Positions 1 through 5,665 of a stretch of 5,665 bases of DNA are shown in pieces. Origin of the DNA: Pseudomonadota bacterium (GTDB lineage: Bacteria; Pseudomonadota; Alphaproteobacteria; Rhizobiales; Xanthobacteraceae); assembly GCA_023390695.1 (NCBI GenBank), contig JAEWCJ010000126.1, positions 1 to 5,665 of the forward strand. The letters are read 5' to 3'. The position numbers and the translations under genes were made by a program. The first letter of the stretch is position 1. Every line of letters starts with the position of its first letter. The notes beneath the pieces are model-generated. The model ran no database searches. It was not told the origin of the DNA and worked only from the letters and a program-made list of their open reading frames with translations.

Positions 1-1
1 C

Positions 2-44
2 CTAGAGTCTTTCACCGTTTCCACGAAACGGTGAAAGACTCTAG
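2..44. repeat. Perfect 20-bp inverted repeat; candidate terminator or palindromic repeat element
   Basis: Bases 2-21 are the exact reverse complement of 25-44, with a three-base loop (CAC on the plus strand). The outer bases 1 and 45 do not pair. Read in the direction of the minus-strand operon, the hairpin begins with the last base of the final sense codon and the TAG stop of the DUF1330 gene (41-43). It is therefore placed as a transcription terminator or 3'-end mRNA protector would be. No U-tract can be confirmed: only one base lies beyond it on the minus strand, and on the plus strand GC-rich coding sequence follows. The perfect symmetry over 20 bp, longer than most intrinsic terminators, also fits a dispersed palindromic repeat inserted at the gene's end. 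The structure is certain; its role is not. Confidence 0.85.
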
Positions 45-346
45 CGCGGCGTCGCTTCGCCGCCTTCGACCATGATGGTCTCCACTTCGCCCGCACCGCC
101 GCGGCGGAAAGCGGCCGCCTCCTTGTATTCATCGGAGGTGAAGCAGGCGACGCCCTGCTCGAAGCTCGGAAATTCGATCACCACGAAGCGGTGAAACTTG
201 TCCGGCCCCTCCATGATCTGGAACTTGCCGCCCCGCGCCAGCACCTTGCCGCCGTATTTGGCGATGATCTCCGGCACGCGGTCCGTGTATTTCTTGTATT
301 CGACCGGGTCGTTGATCTTCGAGCGGGCAACCCAATAGGCAGGCAT
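41..346 (-). CDS. DUF1330 family protein (dimeric ferredoxin-like barrel fold)
   Basis: This 101-residue protein opens with MPAYWVARSKINDPVEYKKY and carries YGGKVLARGG (31-40), the VVIEFPSFE stretch (about 55-63), the SDEYKEAA segment (71-78) and a closing IMVEGG (91-96). Together these are the standard layout of DUF1330, a small dimeric alpha/beta family of unknown biochemical function. The length is typical of the family. The start at 346 is chosen because GGAG lies seven bases upstream and the family alignment begins there; an in-frame start at 469 would add 41 Arg/Pro-rich residues unlike the family and overlap the preceding gene. It is the last gene of the minus-strand set, 38 bases after the LigA-like gene. 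Its neighbours suggest an accessory role in aromatic acid metabolism, but none is proven. The TAG stop sits inside the terminal hairpin. An internal segment (181-196) nearly copies one hairpin arm. Confidence 0.9.
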   Translation of the reverse strand: MPAYWVARSKINDPVEYKKYTDRVPEIIAKYGGKVLARGGKFQIMEGPDKFHRFVVIEFPSFEQGVACFTSDEYKEAAAFRRGGAGEVETIMVEGGEATPR

Positions 347-384
347 CGCAAATCTCCGGCTTGATGGTGGCAGGCGCGGCGTCC

Positions 385-663
385 TTATTTCGCTGCCGTC
401 GCGCGTTTCGAGGTGTGGATACGGTCGTAGTAGATGTCCGGCGTCAGGCCGAGCAGTTCGAACCTGCACAGATAGCCCATCAGGAACGCATTCACGCCCA
501 TATCATAAAGCCTGCCGATGTCGGCCGACAACAGAGCCTTGCGCTCCTCGTCGGTGAGATCGTAGCCGGCGATGGCGGCGGCCGGATCGCTCTTCATCTG
601 CGCGCGAAAGCCGTGATCGCGCAGGGTTTCACGGAACAGATAATTGAGGGCATAGACCGACAT
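385..663 (-). CDS. LigA-type small (alpha) subunit of a class III extradiol dioxygenase
   Basis: This 92-residue protein resembles the LigA family, the small helical subunit that caps the active site of protocatechuate 4,5-dioxygenase (LigAB). Recognisable parts are LNYLFRE near the N-terminus (6-12), the DPAAAIAGYDLTDEERKALL core (26-45) and the DMGVNAFLMGYL helix (54-65), matching the family pattern of a DPxxxxxxYDLTxEE motif followed by a glycine-containing helix. It is near the size of the domain alone and, from memory, shorter than the roughly 139-residue Sphingobium LigA. The ATG at 663 begins three bases after the LigB-like stop codon, so the two are probably translationally coupled and made in equal amounts. 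A purine-rich GGAAGGGGAA about seven bases upstream, within the end of the LigB-like gene, can serve as ribosome binding site. Subunit identity is firm; substrate is unknown. Confidence 0.85.
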   Translation of the reverse strand: MSVYALNYLFRETLRDHGFRAQMKSDPAAAIAGYDLTDEERKALLSADIGRLYDMGVNAFLMGYLCRFELLGLTPDIYYDRIHTSKRATAAK

Positions 664-666
664 GAA

Positions 667-1497
667 TCAGTTCCCCTTCCAGGCGCCGTAAGCGTGACCA
701 TGCGCCATTTCCGGCGCGATGAAATCCGCCACCTTGTTGTCAAGCGTGCCCAGCATGGCGATGAGGTTGAGCAATTCGCCGCCGGCGCTGCCCGCCGCCT
801 GCATGCGCTCCTCCGTGGCCTCCTCGATCAGCTTGTCGACCTCGCCGTTTTGCAGATAGCTGCAGACCTGCGTCACCCATTCCGGTGCCGGCACGCCGTC
901 CGAAGTGCCGCGTTTGATTTTCGGGCCCCACACCTCGAGCGAGATACTGCCGGTGCCGATGATGGCGACGCGCAGCGGCTCCTTCCACGATTCGATCGCC
1001 TTGCGGACTTCCTGGCCGAGCTGGAAGCAGCGGGCCGCCTTGGGCAGGGGCGGAATGTGGCCGCTGATGAACACGGGAATGACCGGCGTCCGGAAATCCG
1101 GCGTCAGGAAATACAGCGGCACCGCCACCGAATGATCGACGGTGAATTCCTGCACCAGCGACAGATCGAAGCCCGCATCGACACCGTGACGGCGGATATG
1201 CGCGGCAAGGCCGGCATGCGAGGGGATATCGTAGACCTTCATGCCGCCGCGCGGCTCGTCGGTCGGTCCCTTGAACTGATCGGCGACGCCGACAGCGAAA
1301 ATCGGCAGGTTGTCGAAAAAGAAGGTGTTGAGATGGTCGGTGTCGAAAATGACGAGCAGGTCCGGCCGTGCAGCATCAAAACGTTTCTTGACCTCGGCGA
1401 AAAGCTGCGCGGTCTGGCAATTCTGCCCCTCCGTCTCCACCCGCCAGGGGAAGAAGGGAGTATGCGGTACCGCGAATGCGCCAACAATTTGTGCCAT
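667..1497 (-). CDS. LigB-type catalytic subunit of a class III extradiol ring-cleavage dioxygenase (catalytic His replaced by Leu)
   Basis: This 276-residue protein belongs to the LigB superfamily, non-haem Fe(II) enzymes that cleave catecholic rings beside the two hydroxyls. The iron ligands of LigB (His12, His61, Glu242) appear to be matched by His12 in VPHTP, His55 in DTDHLN and Glu241 in GGELLNL. His122 in the VDHS motif fits LigB His127. The VPLYFLTP and PVIPVFISG strands (126-146) are also typical. The oddity is [11 protein letters not shown] (181-191): LigB has GTGG-SH here, with His195 as the catalytic acid/base, but this protein has Leu187. It may still be an oxygenase with changed chemistry or substrate. 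The start at 1497 has GAGGG six bases upstream and puts His12 exactly where LigB has it; longer in-frame starts would run across the divergent promoter gap. First gene of the minus-strand set. Confidence 0.88.
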   Translation of the reverse strand: MAQIVGAFAVPHTPFFPWRVETEGQNCQTAQLFAEVKKRFDAARPDLLVIFDTDHLNTFFFDNLPIFAVGVADQFKGPTDEPRGGMKVYDIPSHAGLAAHIRRHGVDAGFDLSLVQEFTVDHSVAVPLYFLTPDFRTPVIPVFISGHIPPLPKAARCFQLGQEVRKAIESWKEPLRVAIIGTGSISLEVWGPKIKRGTSDGVPAPEWVTQVCSYLQNGEVDKLIEEATEERMQAAGSAGGELLNLIAMLGTLDNKVADFIAPEMAHGHAYGAWKGN

Positions 1498-1524
1498 ACA
1501 TGACCCTCTGAAAAATCTGGCCGA

Positions 1525-1554
1525 CACATATTCAGTCTGCGCCGATGCAGTCAA
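1525..1554 (-). promoter_or_regulatory. Candidate sigma70-like promoter for the dioxygenase operon
   Basis: On the minus strand, TTGACT (1554-1549) matches five of six bases of the -35 consensus. TATGTG (1530-1525) is a weak -10 hexamer with the TAT start conserved, and the spacer is 18 bases. Transcription would begin near 1518, giving a leader of roughly 20 bases before the LigB-like ATG at 1497, which leaves room for the ribosome binding site. The -35 is good and the -10 poor, as is common for activator-dependent promoters. Confidence 0.35.
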
Positions 1555-1567
1555 TATGAACGCAGTC
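1533..1567. repeat. Three CAGTC direct repeats at 15-bp period; candidate operator
   Basis: CAGTC occurs at 1533-1537, 1548-1552 and 1563-1567, each start exactly 15 bases from the last. The middle copy overlaps the candidate -35 hexamer of the minus-strand promoter and the first lies in its spacer, so a protein bound there could block or guide RNA polymerase. The units are short and the bases between them are not conserved, so chance remains possible. Confidence 0.3.
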
Positions 1568-1588
1568 AGGCGCACATCCGGAGGATCC

Positions 1589-2362
1589 ATGCCGCGCAAA
1601 CTGATCGACATCTCGGTCCCGCTGGAAAACACGACTTTCGCGGATCCGCCCGGTTACGGGCCGACCATCGAATATCTCGACCACCGGCAGACGGCATCCG
1701 ACGTGGTCAAGTTCTTTCCCGGCATGCGAGAGAGCGACCTTCCGGACGGCGAAGGCTGGGGATTCGAATGGATCAGACTGTCGACGCACTGCACAACGCA
1801 TCTCGATGCGCCATGGCATTTCGCCTCCACCATGGACGGCGGCAAGCGCGCCATCACCATCGACGAAGTGCCGCTGGAATGGTGTTTCAATCCCGGTGTG
1901 AAGCTCGATTTCCGGCATTTTCCGGATGGATATGTTGCAACCGCCGCGGACGTGGAAACCGAGCTGAAACGCATCGGCCATGAACTTTCACCATTTGAAA
2001 TCGTGGTTGTGAACACAGCCGCAGGCGAAGCCTATGGCCAGCCGGACTATGTCTCGCGGGGCTGCGGCATGGGGCGCGAGGCGACGCTTTATCTGCTGCA
2101 GCGCGGCGTGCGTGTGACCGGAACGGACGGGTGGAGCTGGGATGCGCCCTTCGTGCACACCAAGGAGAAGTATGCCGCCACCGGAGACAAGAGTCTGATC
2201 TGGGAGGGTCACAAGGCCGGCCGCGAGATCGGCTATTGCCACATCGAAAAACTGCACAATCTCGAATTGCTGCCGCCGAGCGGCTTCATGATCAGCTGTT
2301 TCCCGGTGAAGGTGCGCGGCGGCTCTGCCGGCTGGACGCGTGCGGTTGCAATCCTCGATTGA
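1589..2362 (+). CDS. Cyclase family / kynurenine formamidase-like metal-dependent hydrolase
   Basis: This 257-residue protein opens with [17 protein letters not shown], the usual N-terminal strand of the cyclase family (PF04199), whose members include bacterial kynurenine formamidase and isatin hydrolase. The metal-binding signature is [11 protein letters not shown] (67-77), fitting HxGTHxDxPxH with Gly replaced by Thr; His67, His71, Asp73 and His77 are all kept. Later family residues are the [11 protein letters not shown] loop (178-187), GHKAGRE (207-213) and [11 protein letters not shown] (219-229), giving His208 and Glu220 as likely further active-site residues. The chain ends RAVAILD, normal for the family. 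The start at 1589 has GGAGG four bases upstream; an in-frame ATG at 1556 would add 11 residues without a good site. It leads the plus-strand set and probably opens an amide, lactone or ring intermediate of the imported compound. True kynurenine formamidase activity is unlikely, since no kynureninase or tryptophan dioxygenase is nearby. Confidence 0.85.
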   Translation: MPRKLIDISVPLENTTFADPPGYGPTIEYLDHRQTASDVVKFFPGMRESDLPDGEGWGFEWIRLSTHCTTHLDAPWHFASTMDGGKRAITIDEVPLEWCFNPGVKLDFRHFPDGYVATAADVETELKRIGHELSPFEIVVVNTAAGEAYGQPDYVSRGCGMGREATLYLLQRGVRVTGTDGWSWDAPFVHTKEKYAATGDKSLIWEGHKAGREIGYCHIEKLHNLELLPPSGFMISCFPVKVRGGSAGWTRAVAILD

Positions 2363-2407
2363 CGCTCGACGCTTCCGCCCTGAGCGGTTAGGCTTTCCCC
2401 ATAAATA

Positions 2408-2433
2408 AGGGCCGACACACGCATGGCGGCCCT
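2408..2433 (+). other. Intercistronic hairpin upstream of the TctC-type gene
   Basis: AGGGCCG (2408-2414) pairs exactly with CGGCCCT (2427-2433) across a 12-base loop, giving a 7-bp GC-rich stem in the 87-base gap between the cyclase and TctC-type genes. It ends three bases before the purine-rich ribosome binding site, so it could protect the downstream message or affect initiation. No run of T follows, so it is not a typical terminator. Just upstream is an AT-rich patch (ATAAATAA, 2401-2408) that might be part of an internal promoter, but no convincing -35 accompanies it. Confidence 0.35.
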
Positions 2434-2436
2434 GTC

Positions 2437-2443
2437 AAGGGAG
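2437..2443 (+). promoter_or_regulatory. Ribosome binding site fixing the TctC-type start
   Basis: AAGGGAG lies six bases before the ATG at 2450. The alternative in-frame ATG at 2423 has only GCCGACACACGC in front of it and no Shine-Dalgarno match. The downstream start also places the twin-arginine pair at residues 3-4, as expected for an export signal. Confidence 0.7.
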
Positions 2444-2449
2444 CAGCTC

Positions 2450-3430
2450 ATGGACCGCCGTCAATTCGTCGCGGGTTCTGCCGCGACCGTTGCAGCACTT
2501 TCCACATCGCCATCCTTCGCACAGGACGCTTACCCGTCACGTCCCGTCACCCTGATCAATCCGTTTCCGCCGGGAGGCGCCGCAGACGTTGTTGCGCGTC
2601 CGCTGGTGTCCGTTCTCGACACCATCGTCAAGCAGCCGACCGTCATCGAAACGAAAGCGGGTGCCGCCGGCGCGGTCGGCGCGCAATTCGCCGCCAATGC
2701 GAGGCCCGACGGCTACACATTGCTCATGCACATCGTGTCGATTTCCGGCTTTGCCGAAGTCGACAAATTGTTCGGACGGCAACCCAAATTCACCCGCGAC
2801 TCGTTCATTCCGATTGCCCGCTTCATCGCCGATCCGATGGTGCTCGTGGTCAACGACCAGCAGCCTTACAAGACGCTCAAGGAACTCACGGACGACGGCA
2901 GCAAAAACCCCGACAAGCTGATTTTCAGCTCATCAGGACTTTACGGCGCGCTGCATCTGCCCGCCGCCCTGTTCATGAAAGCCGCGGGCATCAAGATGCG
3001 GCATCTGCCGACCAATGGCGGCGGCCCGGCGCTGACCGCGATCCTCGGCAACAACGCACAGGTTCTCGTCTCCTCCATCGCCGCCGCCAATGCCCAGATG
3101 AAGGCCGGGAAATTGCGGCCGCTCGCCTGTTTCGGCGACAAGCGCGCGCCGGCGCTTCCAGAGGTGCCGACGATGAAGGAACTCGGCTACGACATCGAGT
3201 TCTATCTGTGGGTCGGCATGTTTGCGCCGAAGGGCACGCCGGACAGCGTCGTCGCCTTCTGGCGGGATGCCGCAAAGAAAGCCGCCGCCACGGAGCAATT
3301 CATCGCCGCCATGAAGAATCTGGGCCAGGACGTCGCCTATCAGGACCAGCCGGAATTCAAGGCGTTCTGGGACGCCGACGCCAAGCGCGTCGAAGCGGCC
3401 GTGCAGTCGATCGGCAAGGTCGAGGGCTAG
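2450..3430 (+). CDS. TctC/Bug-type periplasmic binding protein of a tripartite tricarboxylate transporter
   Basis: This 326-residue protein is a solute receptor of the Bug (Bordetella uptake gene) family, which captures organic acids in the periplasm and hands them to the TctA/TctB membrane pair. The leader MDRRQFVAGSAATVAAL has a twin-arginine-like RRQFV motif, a hydrophobic core and a likely cut after SFA (residue 24). The mature chain begins YPSRPVTLINPFPPGGAAD, the family's hallmark N-terminal strand and ligand loop. It continues with ETKAGAAGAVGAQFAANARP, DGYTLLM, the SSSGLYGALHLPAALF segment and the family-typical GDKRAPALPEVPTMKELGYD. Length and domain order are normal and no disruption is seen. 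It follows the cyclase gene by 87 bases and precedes the TctB-type gene by four. The ligand cannot be read from sequence; the neighbours suggest an aromatic or ring-derived acid. Confidence 0.93.
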   Translation: MDRRQFVAGSAATVAALSTSPSFAQDAYPSRPVTLINPFPPGGAADVVARPLVSVLDTIVKQPTVIETKAGAAGAVGAQFAANARPDGYTLLMHIVSISGFAEVDKLFGRQPKFTRDSFIPIARFIADPMVLVVNDQQPYKTLKELTDDGSKNPDKLIFSSSGLYGALHLPAALFMKAAGIKMRHLPTNGGGPALTAILGNNAQVLVSSIAAANAQMKAGKLRPLACFGDKRAPALPEVPTMKELGYDIEFYLWVGMFAPKGTPDSVVAFWRDAAKKAAATEQFIAAMKNLGQDVAYQDQPEFKAFWDADAKRVEAAVQSIGKVEG

Positions 3431-3434
3431 GCCG

Positions 3435-3914
3435 ATGCCGGGGCCGACAAACACGCCCTCGGCATTGAAATCTCTGCGAGCCGATCACGTCGCCGGGGGC
3501 GCGTTCATCGCCCTCGGCGTCCTGGTATTCATCATCGGCTGGGACCTGCCGTTCGGACGCATCTCCGCGCCCGGCGCCGGCATGCTGCCCAAGCTGATGG
3601 CTGGACTGGTGATCGCATTCGGCGCGGCGATCGTCGCCATGGGGACCGCCAGCGAAAAGCTGGAGCGGCTGCCCTGGAGCGACTGGCATCACGCCGCACT
3701 GGTGACCGGGATCACCGCGATTGCGGTATCGCTCTACACGACGCTCGGATTTCTTCTCACGATGTCGCTGCTCGTGTTCGCGCTGCTGACCGTCGTGGAG
3801 CGCAAGCACGTCGTCGCCGCCCTCGCCTATGCCTGCGGCCTCACCCTCTTCGCCTATTGGCTGTTTGGCGTGATGCTGAAATCGCCGCTCGAACGCGGAT
3901 TATTGTGGTTCTGA
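3435..3914 (+). CDS. TctB-type small membrane subunit of a tripartite tricarboxylate transporter
   Basis: This 159-residue, very hydrophobic protein has four predicted membrane segments: about 19-36, 52-70, 86-120 (long, perhaps two helices or one helix plus a re-entrant stretch) and 127-147. Between the first two lies GRISAPGAGMLPKL (41-54), the characteristic TctB loop with a PGxGxxP pattern. The C-terminus VMLKSPLERGLLWF is also family-like. TctB is the poorly conserved small partner of TctA in the inner membrane and is needed for transport. The ATG at 3435 is four bases after the TctC-type stop, with GAGGG (3422-3426) eight bases upstream inside the end of that gene, so translation is probably coupled. 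The gene looks intact. Confidence 0.88.
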   Translation: MPGPTNTPSALKSLRADHVAGGAFIALGVLVFIIGWDLPFGRISAPGAGMLPKLMAGLVIAFGAAIVAMGTASEKLERLPWSDWHHAALVTGITAIAVSLYTTLGFLLTMSLLVFALLTVVERKHVVAALAYACGLTLFAYWLFGVMLKSPLERGLLWF

Positions 3915-3921
3915 CCCTGCA

Positions 3922-5437
3922 ATGGAAATCCTCGACAGCCTCTTCCTCGGATTCTCGGTCGCGCTGCGGCCGGATGTCATGTTCTACGCCTTTATCGGCT
4001 GCCTCGTCGGCACGCTGGTCGGCATGCTGCCGGGCATCGGGCCGCTGGCCGGTGTGAGCATCCTGCTGCCGCTGACCTTCGGTCTCGATCCCACCAAGGC
4101 GATCGTGATGCTGGCCGGCATCTATTACGGCTCGCAATATGGCGGCTCGACGACCTCGATCCTGCTGCGCATTCCCGGCGAAGCCGCCTCGGTGATGACC
4201 TGCATCGACGGCAACGCCATGGCCAAGAAGGGCCGCGCCGGCGCCGCGCTCTGCATCGCCGCGGTCGGATCCTTCATCGCCGGCACTTTCGGCGTCGTCA
4301 TGCTGACCTTGATCGCGCCGCCGCTCGCCACCTTCGCGCTGCGTTTCGGGCCGCCGGAATACACCGCGCTGCTGGTGCTGGGCCTGATCTTCCTCGCCTA
4401 TATGTCCACCTCGTCACTGCCACGTACCTTGCTGATGGCCGCATTCGGCCTCCTCCTCGGCACCATCGGCATCGACGTGATGACCGGGCATTTCCGCTTC
4501 AGCTTCGATATTCCCGAACTCGGCGACGGCATCGGCATCGTGCCGGTGGCGGTCGGCCTGTTCGGACTCGGCGAAATCCTCTCGACGCCGAGCCGCAATG
4601 TCAGCGCCAATGTCACCAGCCCGAAGCTGCGCGAATTGCTGCCGACGCGCGAGGAATGGCGGCAATCGCGCTGGCCGATCGCCCGCGGCTCGGTGCTCGG
4701 CTTCTTCATCGGCATCATTCCGGGGTCGGCGCATATCATTTCGAGTTTCCTATGCGCTGGAGCGGAGAATCTCGAAACATCCGGAGGAATTCGGCAAGGG
4801 CGCGGTCGCGGGCGTGGCGGGGCCGGAATCGGCGAACAATTCCGCCTCGACCGGCGCCTTCGTGCCGATGCTGGCGCTCGGCATTCCGACCGGCCCGGTA
4901 ATCGCCGTGCTGATGGCGGCGCTGCTGATCCACGGCATTCCGCCGGGGCCGACTCTGGTCAACGATCACCCCAACCTGTTCTGGGGCTTCGTCGCCTCGA
5001 TGTATGTCGGCAACCTGATGCTGCTGGCGCTCAACCTGCCGCTGGTCGGCGTGTTCGTGAGCGTGCTGCGCATCCCCTATGCCTATCTCTACCCGATGAT
5101 CATCATGTTCTGCATCATCGGCGTCTATGAGGTGAACCGCTCGATCGTGGACGTCTGGATCATGCTGATCATGGGCGTGGTCGGATACGGCCTGAAGAAA
5201 TTCAATTTCGATCCGGCGCCGCTGGTTCTTGGCCTCGTGATCGCGCCGATCTTCGAAATGAGCCTGCGGCAATCGCTGATCATGTCGGGCGGAAGCTGGC
5301 AGATCTTCCTGCAGCGGCCGATCGCGCTGGTCCTGCTAGGCACCTGCGCGATCCTGCTGGCGCTCGCGATCTATGGCGCCGTGATGGCGCGGCGCGACTG
5401 GCGGGCCAGGCTCGCGGAGGCCGAAGCCGGCGAGTGA
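3922..5437 (+). pseudogene. TctA-type large membrane subunit of a tripartite tricarboxylate transporter, frameshifted
   Basis: TctA is the roughly 500-residue permease of TTT systems. Here it lies in two frames. From 3922 to about 4749 (276 residues) the protein is normal, with the first signature GMLPGIGPLAG (34-44), the AGIYYGSQYGGSTTSILL block (65-82), PGEAASVMTCIDGNAMAKKG (85-104) and the second repeat's FFIGIIPGSAHIISSF (261-276). Family likeness then moves to the +1 frame, which carries VSYALERRISKHPEEFGKGA, GPESANNSASTGAFVPMLAL and GIPTGPV, then C-terminal helices to the stop at 5437. Without a repair, the first frame runs on as unrelated Arg/Gly-rich sequence to 5130. Joining at 4745-4750 requires five extra bases and gives 506 residues, the normal length. 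No other lesion is seen in either half. The gene follows TctB by seven bases, without a clear ribosome binding site. It is either a real recent mutation or a sequencing error; if real, the transporter should be inactive unless another TctA substitutes. Confidence 0.88.
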
Positions 5438-5665
5438 GGAAGCGGATCGCGCCCGGCCGCTCCTTCGCATCCACGCTTCGGTTTTCAAACAGCCGGACGC
5501 GGACAAGCGTCATCGCCCGTATTGTTGAAAGGCGCCGGGATCGCCTTCAGTCTCTTTATCCCCTCGTCGGAATAGAGAGGGGGGACGGCGCGCCGAAAGA
5601 CGCAGGCCAGTCCTGATAGTCGCTGCGTTGCGCGAACAACGCAGCCGCCTCTCGGCGCACCGTCG
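5438..5665. other. Terminal non-coding stretch with small hairpins, no supported gene
   Basis: After the TctA-type stop I see no convincing gene. The region has a 6-bp stem (CCCCTC 5560-5565 with GAGGGG 5577-5582, 11-base loop), a palindromic CGGCGCGCCG (5586-5595) and a stronger hairpin at 5622-5645. None is followed by a T-run, so the operon's terminator is not identified. A minus-strand frame is open from the window edge to a TGA at 5510, but it is Arg-rich and unrecognisable. The stretch could be part of a dispersed repeat or simply an intergenic region. Confidence 0.5.
5622..5645. repeat. 9-bp inverted repeat (hairpin) near the right edge
   Basis: GCTGCGTTG (5622-5630) and CAACGCAGC (5637-5645) are perfect reverse complements around a six-base loop, CGCGAA. 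It lies about 185 bases after the TctA-type stop. It lacks a following T-tract on either strand, so it is a weak terminator candidate; a factor-dependent end or a repeat element are other readings. Confidence 0.45.

Larger units (their letters stand above)
1498..1588. promoter_or_regulatory. Divergent intergenic region between the dioxygenase and cyclase/TTT gene sets
   Basis: These 91 bases separate two start codons pointing away from each other, so promoters for both sets should lie here. The region is less GC-rich than the genes. It ends with a strong ribosome binding site (GGAGG at 1580-1584, four bases before the cyclase ATG) and, on the other strand, GAGGG six bases before the LigB-like ATG. 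A shared gap of this size lets one regulator control both sets. No regulator gene lies in the window. I could not pick out a convincing plus-strand promoter. Confidence 0.65.

Noticed and set aside
1083..1112. A 15-base tandem repeat (14 of 15 identical) within the LigB-like gene
   Set aside because: The two units encode FLTPD and FRTPV in a strand where the LigB family normally has a segment of this length ending in PVxPV, so there is no insertion. The similarity is probably coincidental.
361..1503. A 380-codon plus-strand open frame lying opposite both dioxygenase subunit genes
   Set aside because: Its product is rich in Arg, His, Asp and Glu with no recognisable motif, and it is antisense to two genes with clear family signatures. 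Long antisense frames are common in GC-rich genomes.
3900..3930. A programmed or regulatory element at the TctB-TctA junction, given the absent ribosome binding site
   Set aside because: The seven-base spacing is readily explained by translational coupling, and no special structure is visible.
3922..5130. A complete 402-residue TctA variant ending at 5130
   Set aside because: After residue 276 the sequence is Arg/Gly/Ala-rich and lacks membrane segments, while the other frame continues the family perfectly. The long tail is an out-of-frame read-on.
4598..5437. A separate 279-residue protein starting at 4598 in the +1 frame
   Set aside because: The first 49 or so residues are unlike any family and read through the genuine TctA frame. 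Only the part from about 4745 is TctA-like, so this is the 3' half of the frameshifted gene and not an independent one.
5434..5616. A 60-codon plus-strand frame with a GTG start overlapping the TctA stop
   Set aside because: It has no ribosome binding site of note, an Arg/Ser-rich composition and no family likeness.
5510..5665. A minus-strand frame open from the right edge to a TGA at 5510-5512, as a partial gene
   Set aside because: The 51 residues are Arg-rich with no recognisable motif, and the frame crosses several inverted repeats. Evidence is too thin to call a gene end.

Overview
The window is GC-rich (about 60-65% G+C by eye) and is densely packed with catabolic and transport genes. 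Gene content, codon use and a Bug-type binding protein with a twin-arginine-like leader point to an alphaproteobacterium, most plausibly a Hyphomicrobiales member of the Bradyrhizobium/Xanthobacteraceae kind. That placement is inference; there is no rRNA or other marker gene here.

The layout is two divergent gene sets around a 91-base gap (1498-1588). Leftward on the minus strand run a LigB-type class III extradiol dioxygenase catalytic subunit (667-1497), its small LigA-type partner (385-663, three bases after it) and a DUF1330 protein (41-346). The DUF1330 stop codon lies inside a perfect 20-bp hairpin at the window edge (2-44). Rightward on the plus strand run a cyclase/kynurenine-formamidase-like metal hydrolase (1589-2362) and a complete tripartite tricarboxylate transporter (TTT) set: TctC-type binding protein (2450-3430), TctB-type small membrane subunit (3435-3914) and TctA-type large membrane subunit (3922-5437). 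The last 228 bases (5438-5665) hold no gene I can support, only small hairpins.

The likely shared theme is capture and import of an organic, probably aromatic, acid by the TTT system, followed by ring opening by the LigAB-like enzyme. The cyclase-family hydrolase would act on a ring, lactone or amide intermediate, with DUF1330 in an unknown accessory role. No hydroxylase, regulator or downstream meta-cleavage enzyme is in view, so the substrate cannot be named.

Two features stand out. The TctA gene is broken by a frameshift near 4745-4750, and the exact loss of one copy of a 5-base tandem repeat (GTTTC) would explain it. The LigB-like enzyme keeps the three iron ligands but has Leu where LigB has its catalytic His195. 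Smaller points are three CAGTC repeats at an exact 15-bp period in the divergent promoter gap, and a 16-base near-copy of the terminal hairpin arm inside the DUF1330 gene.
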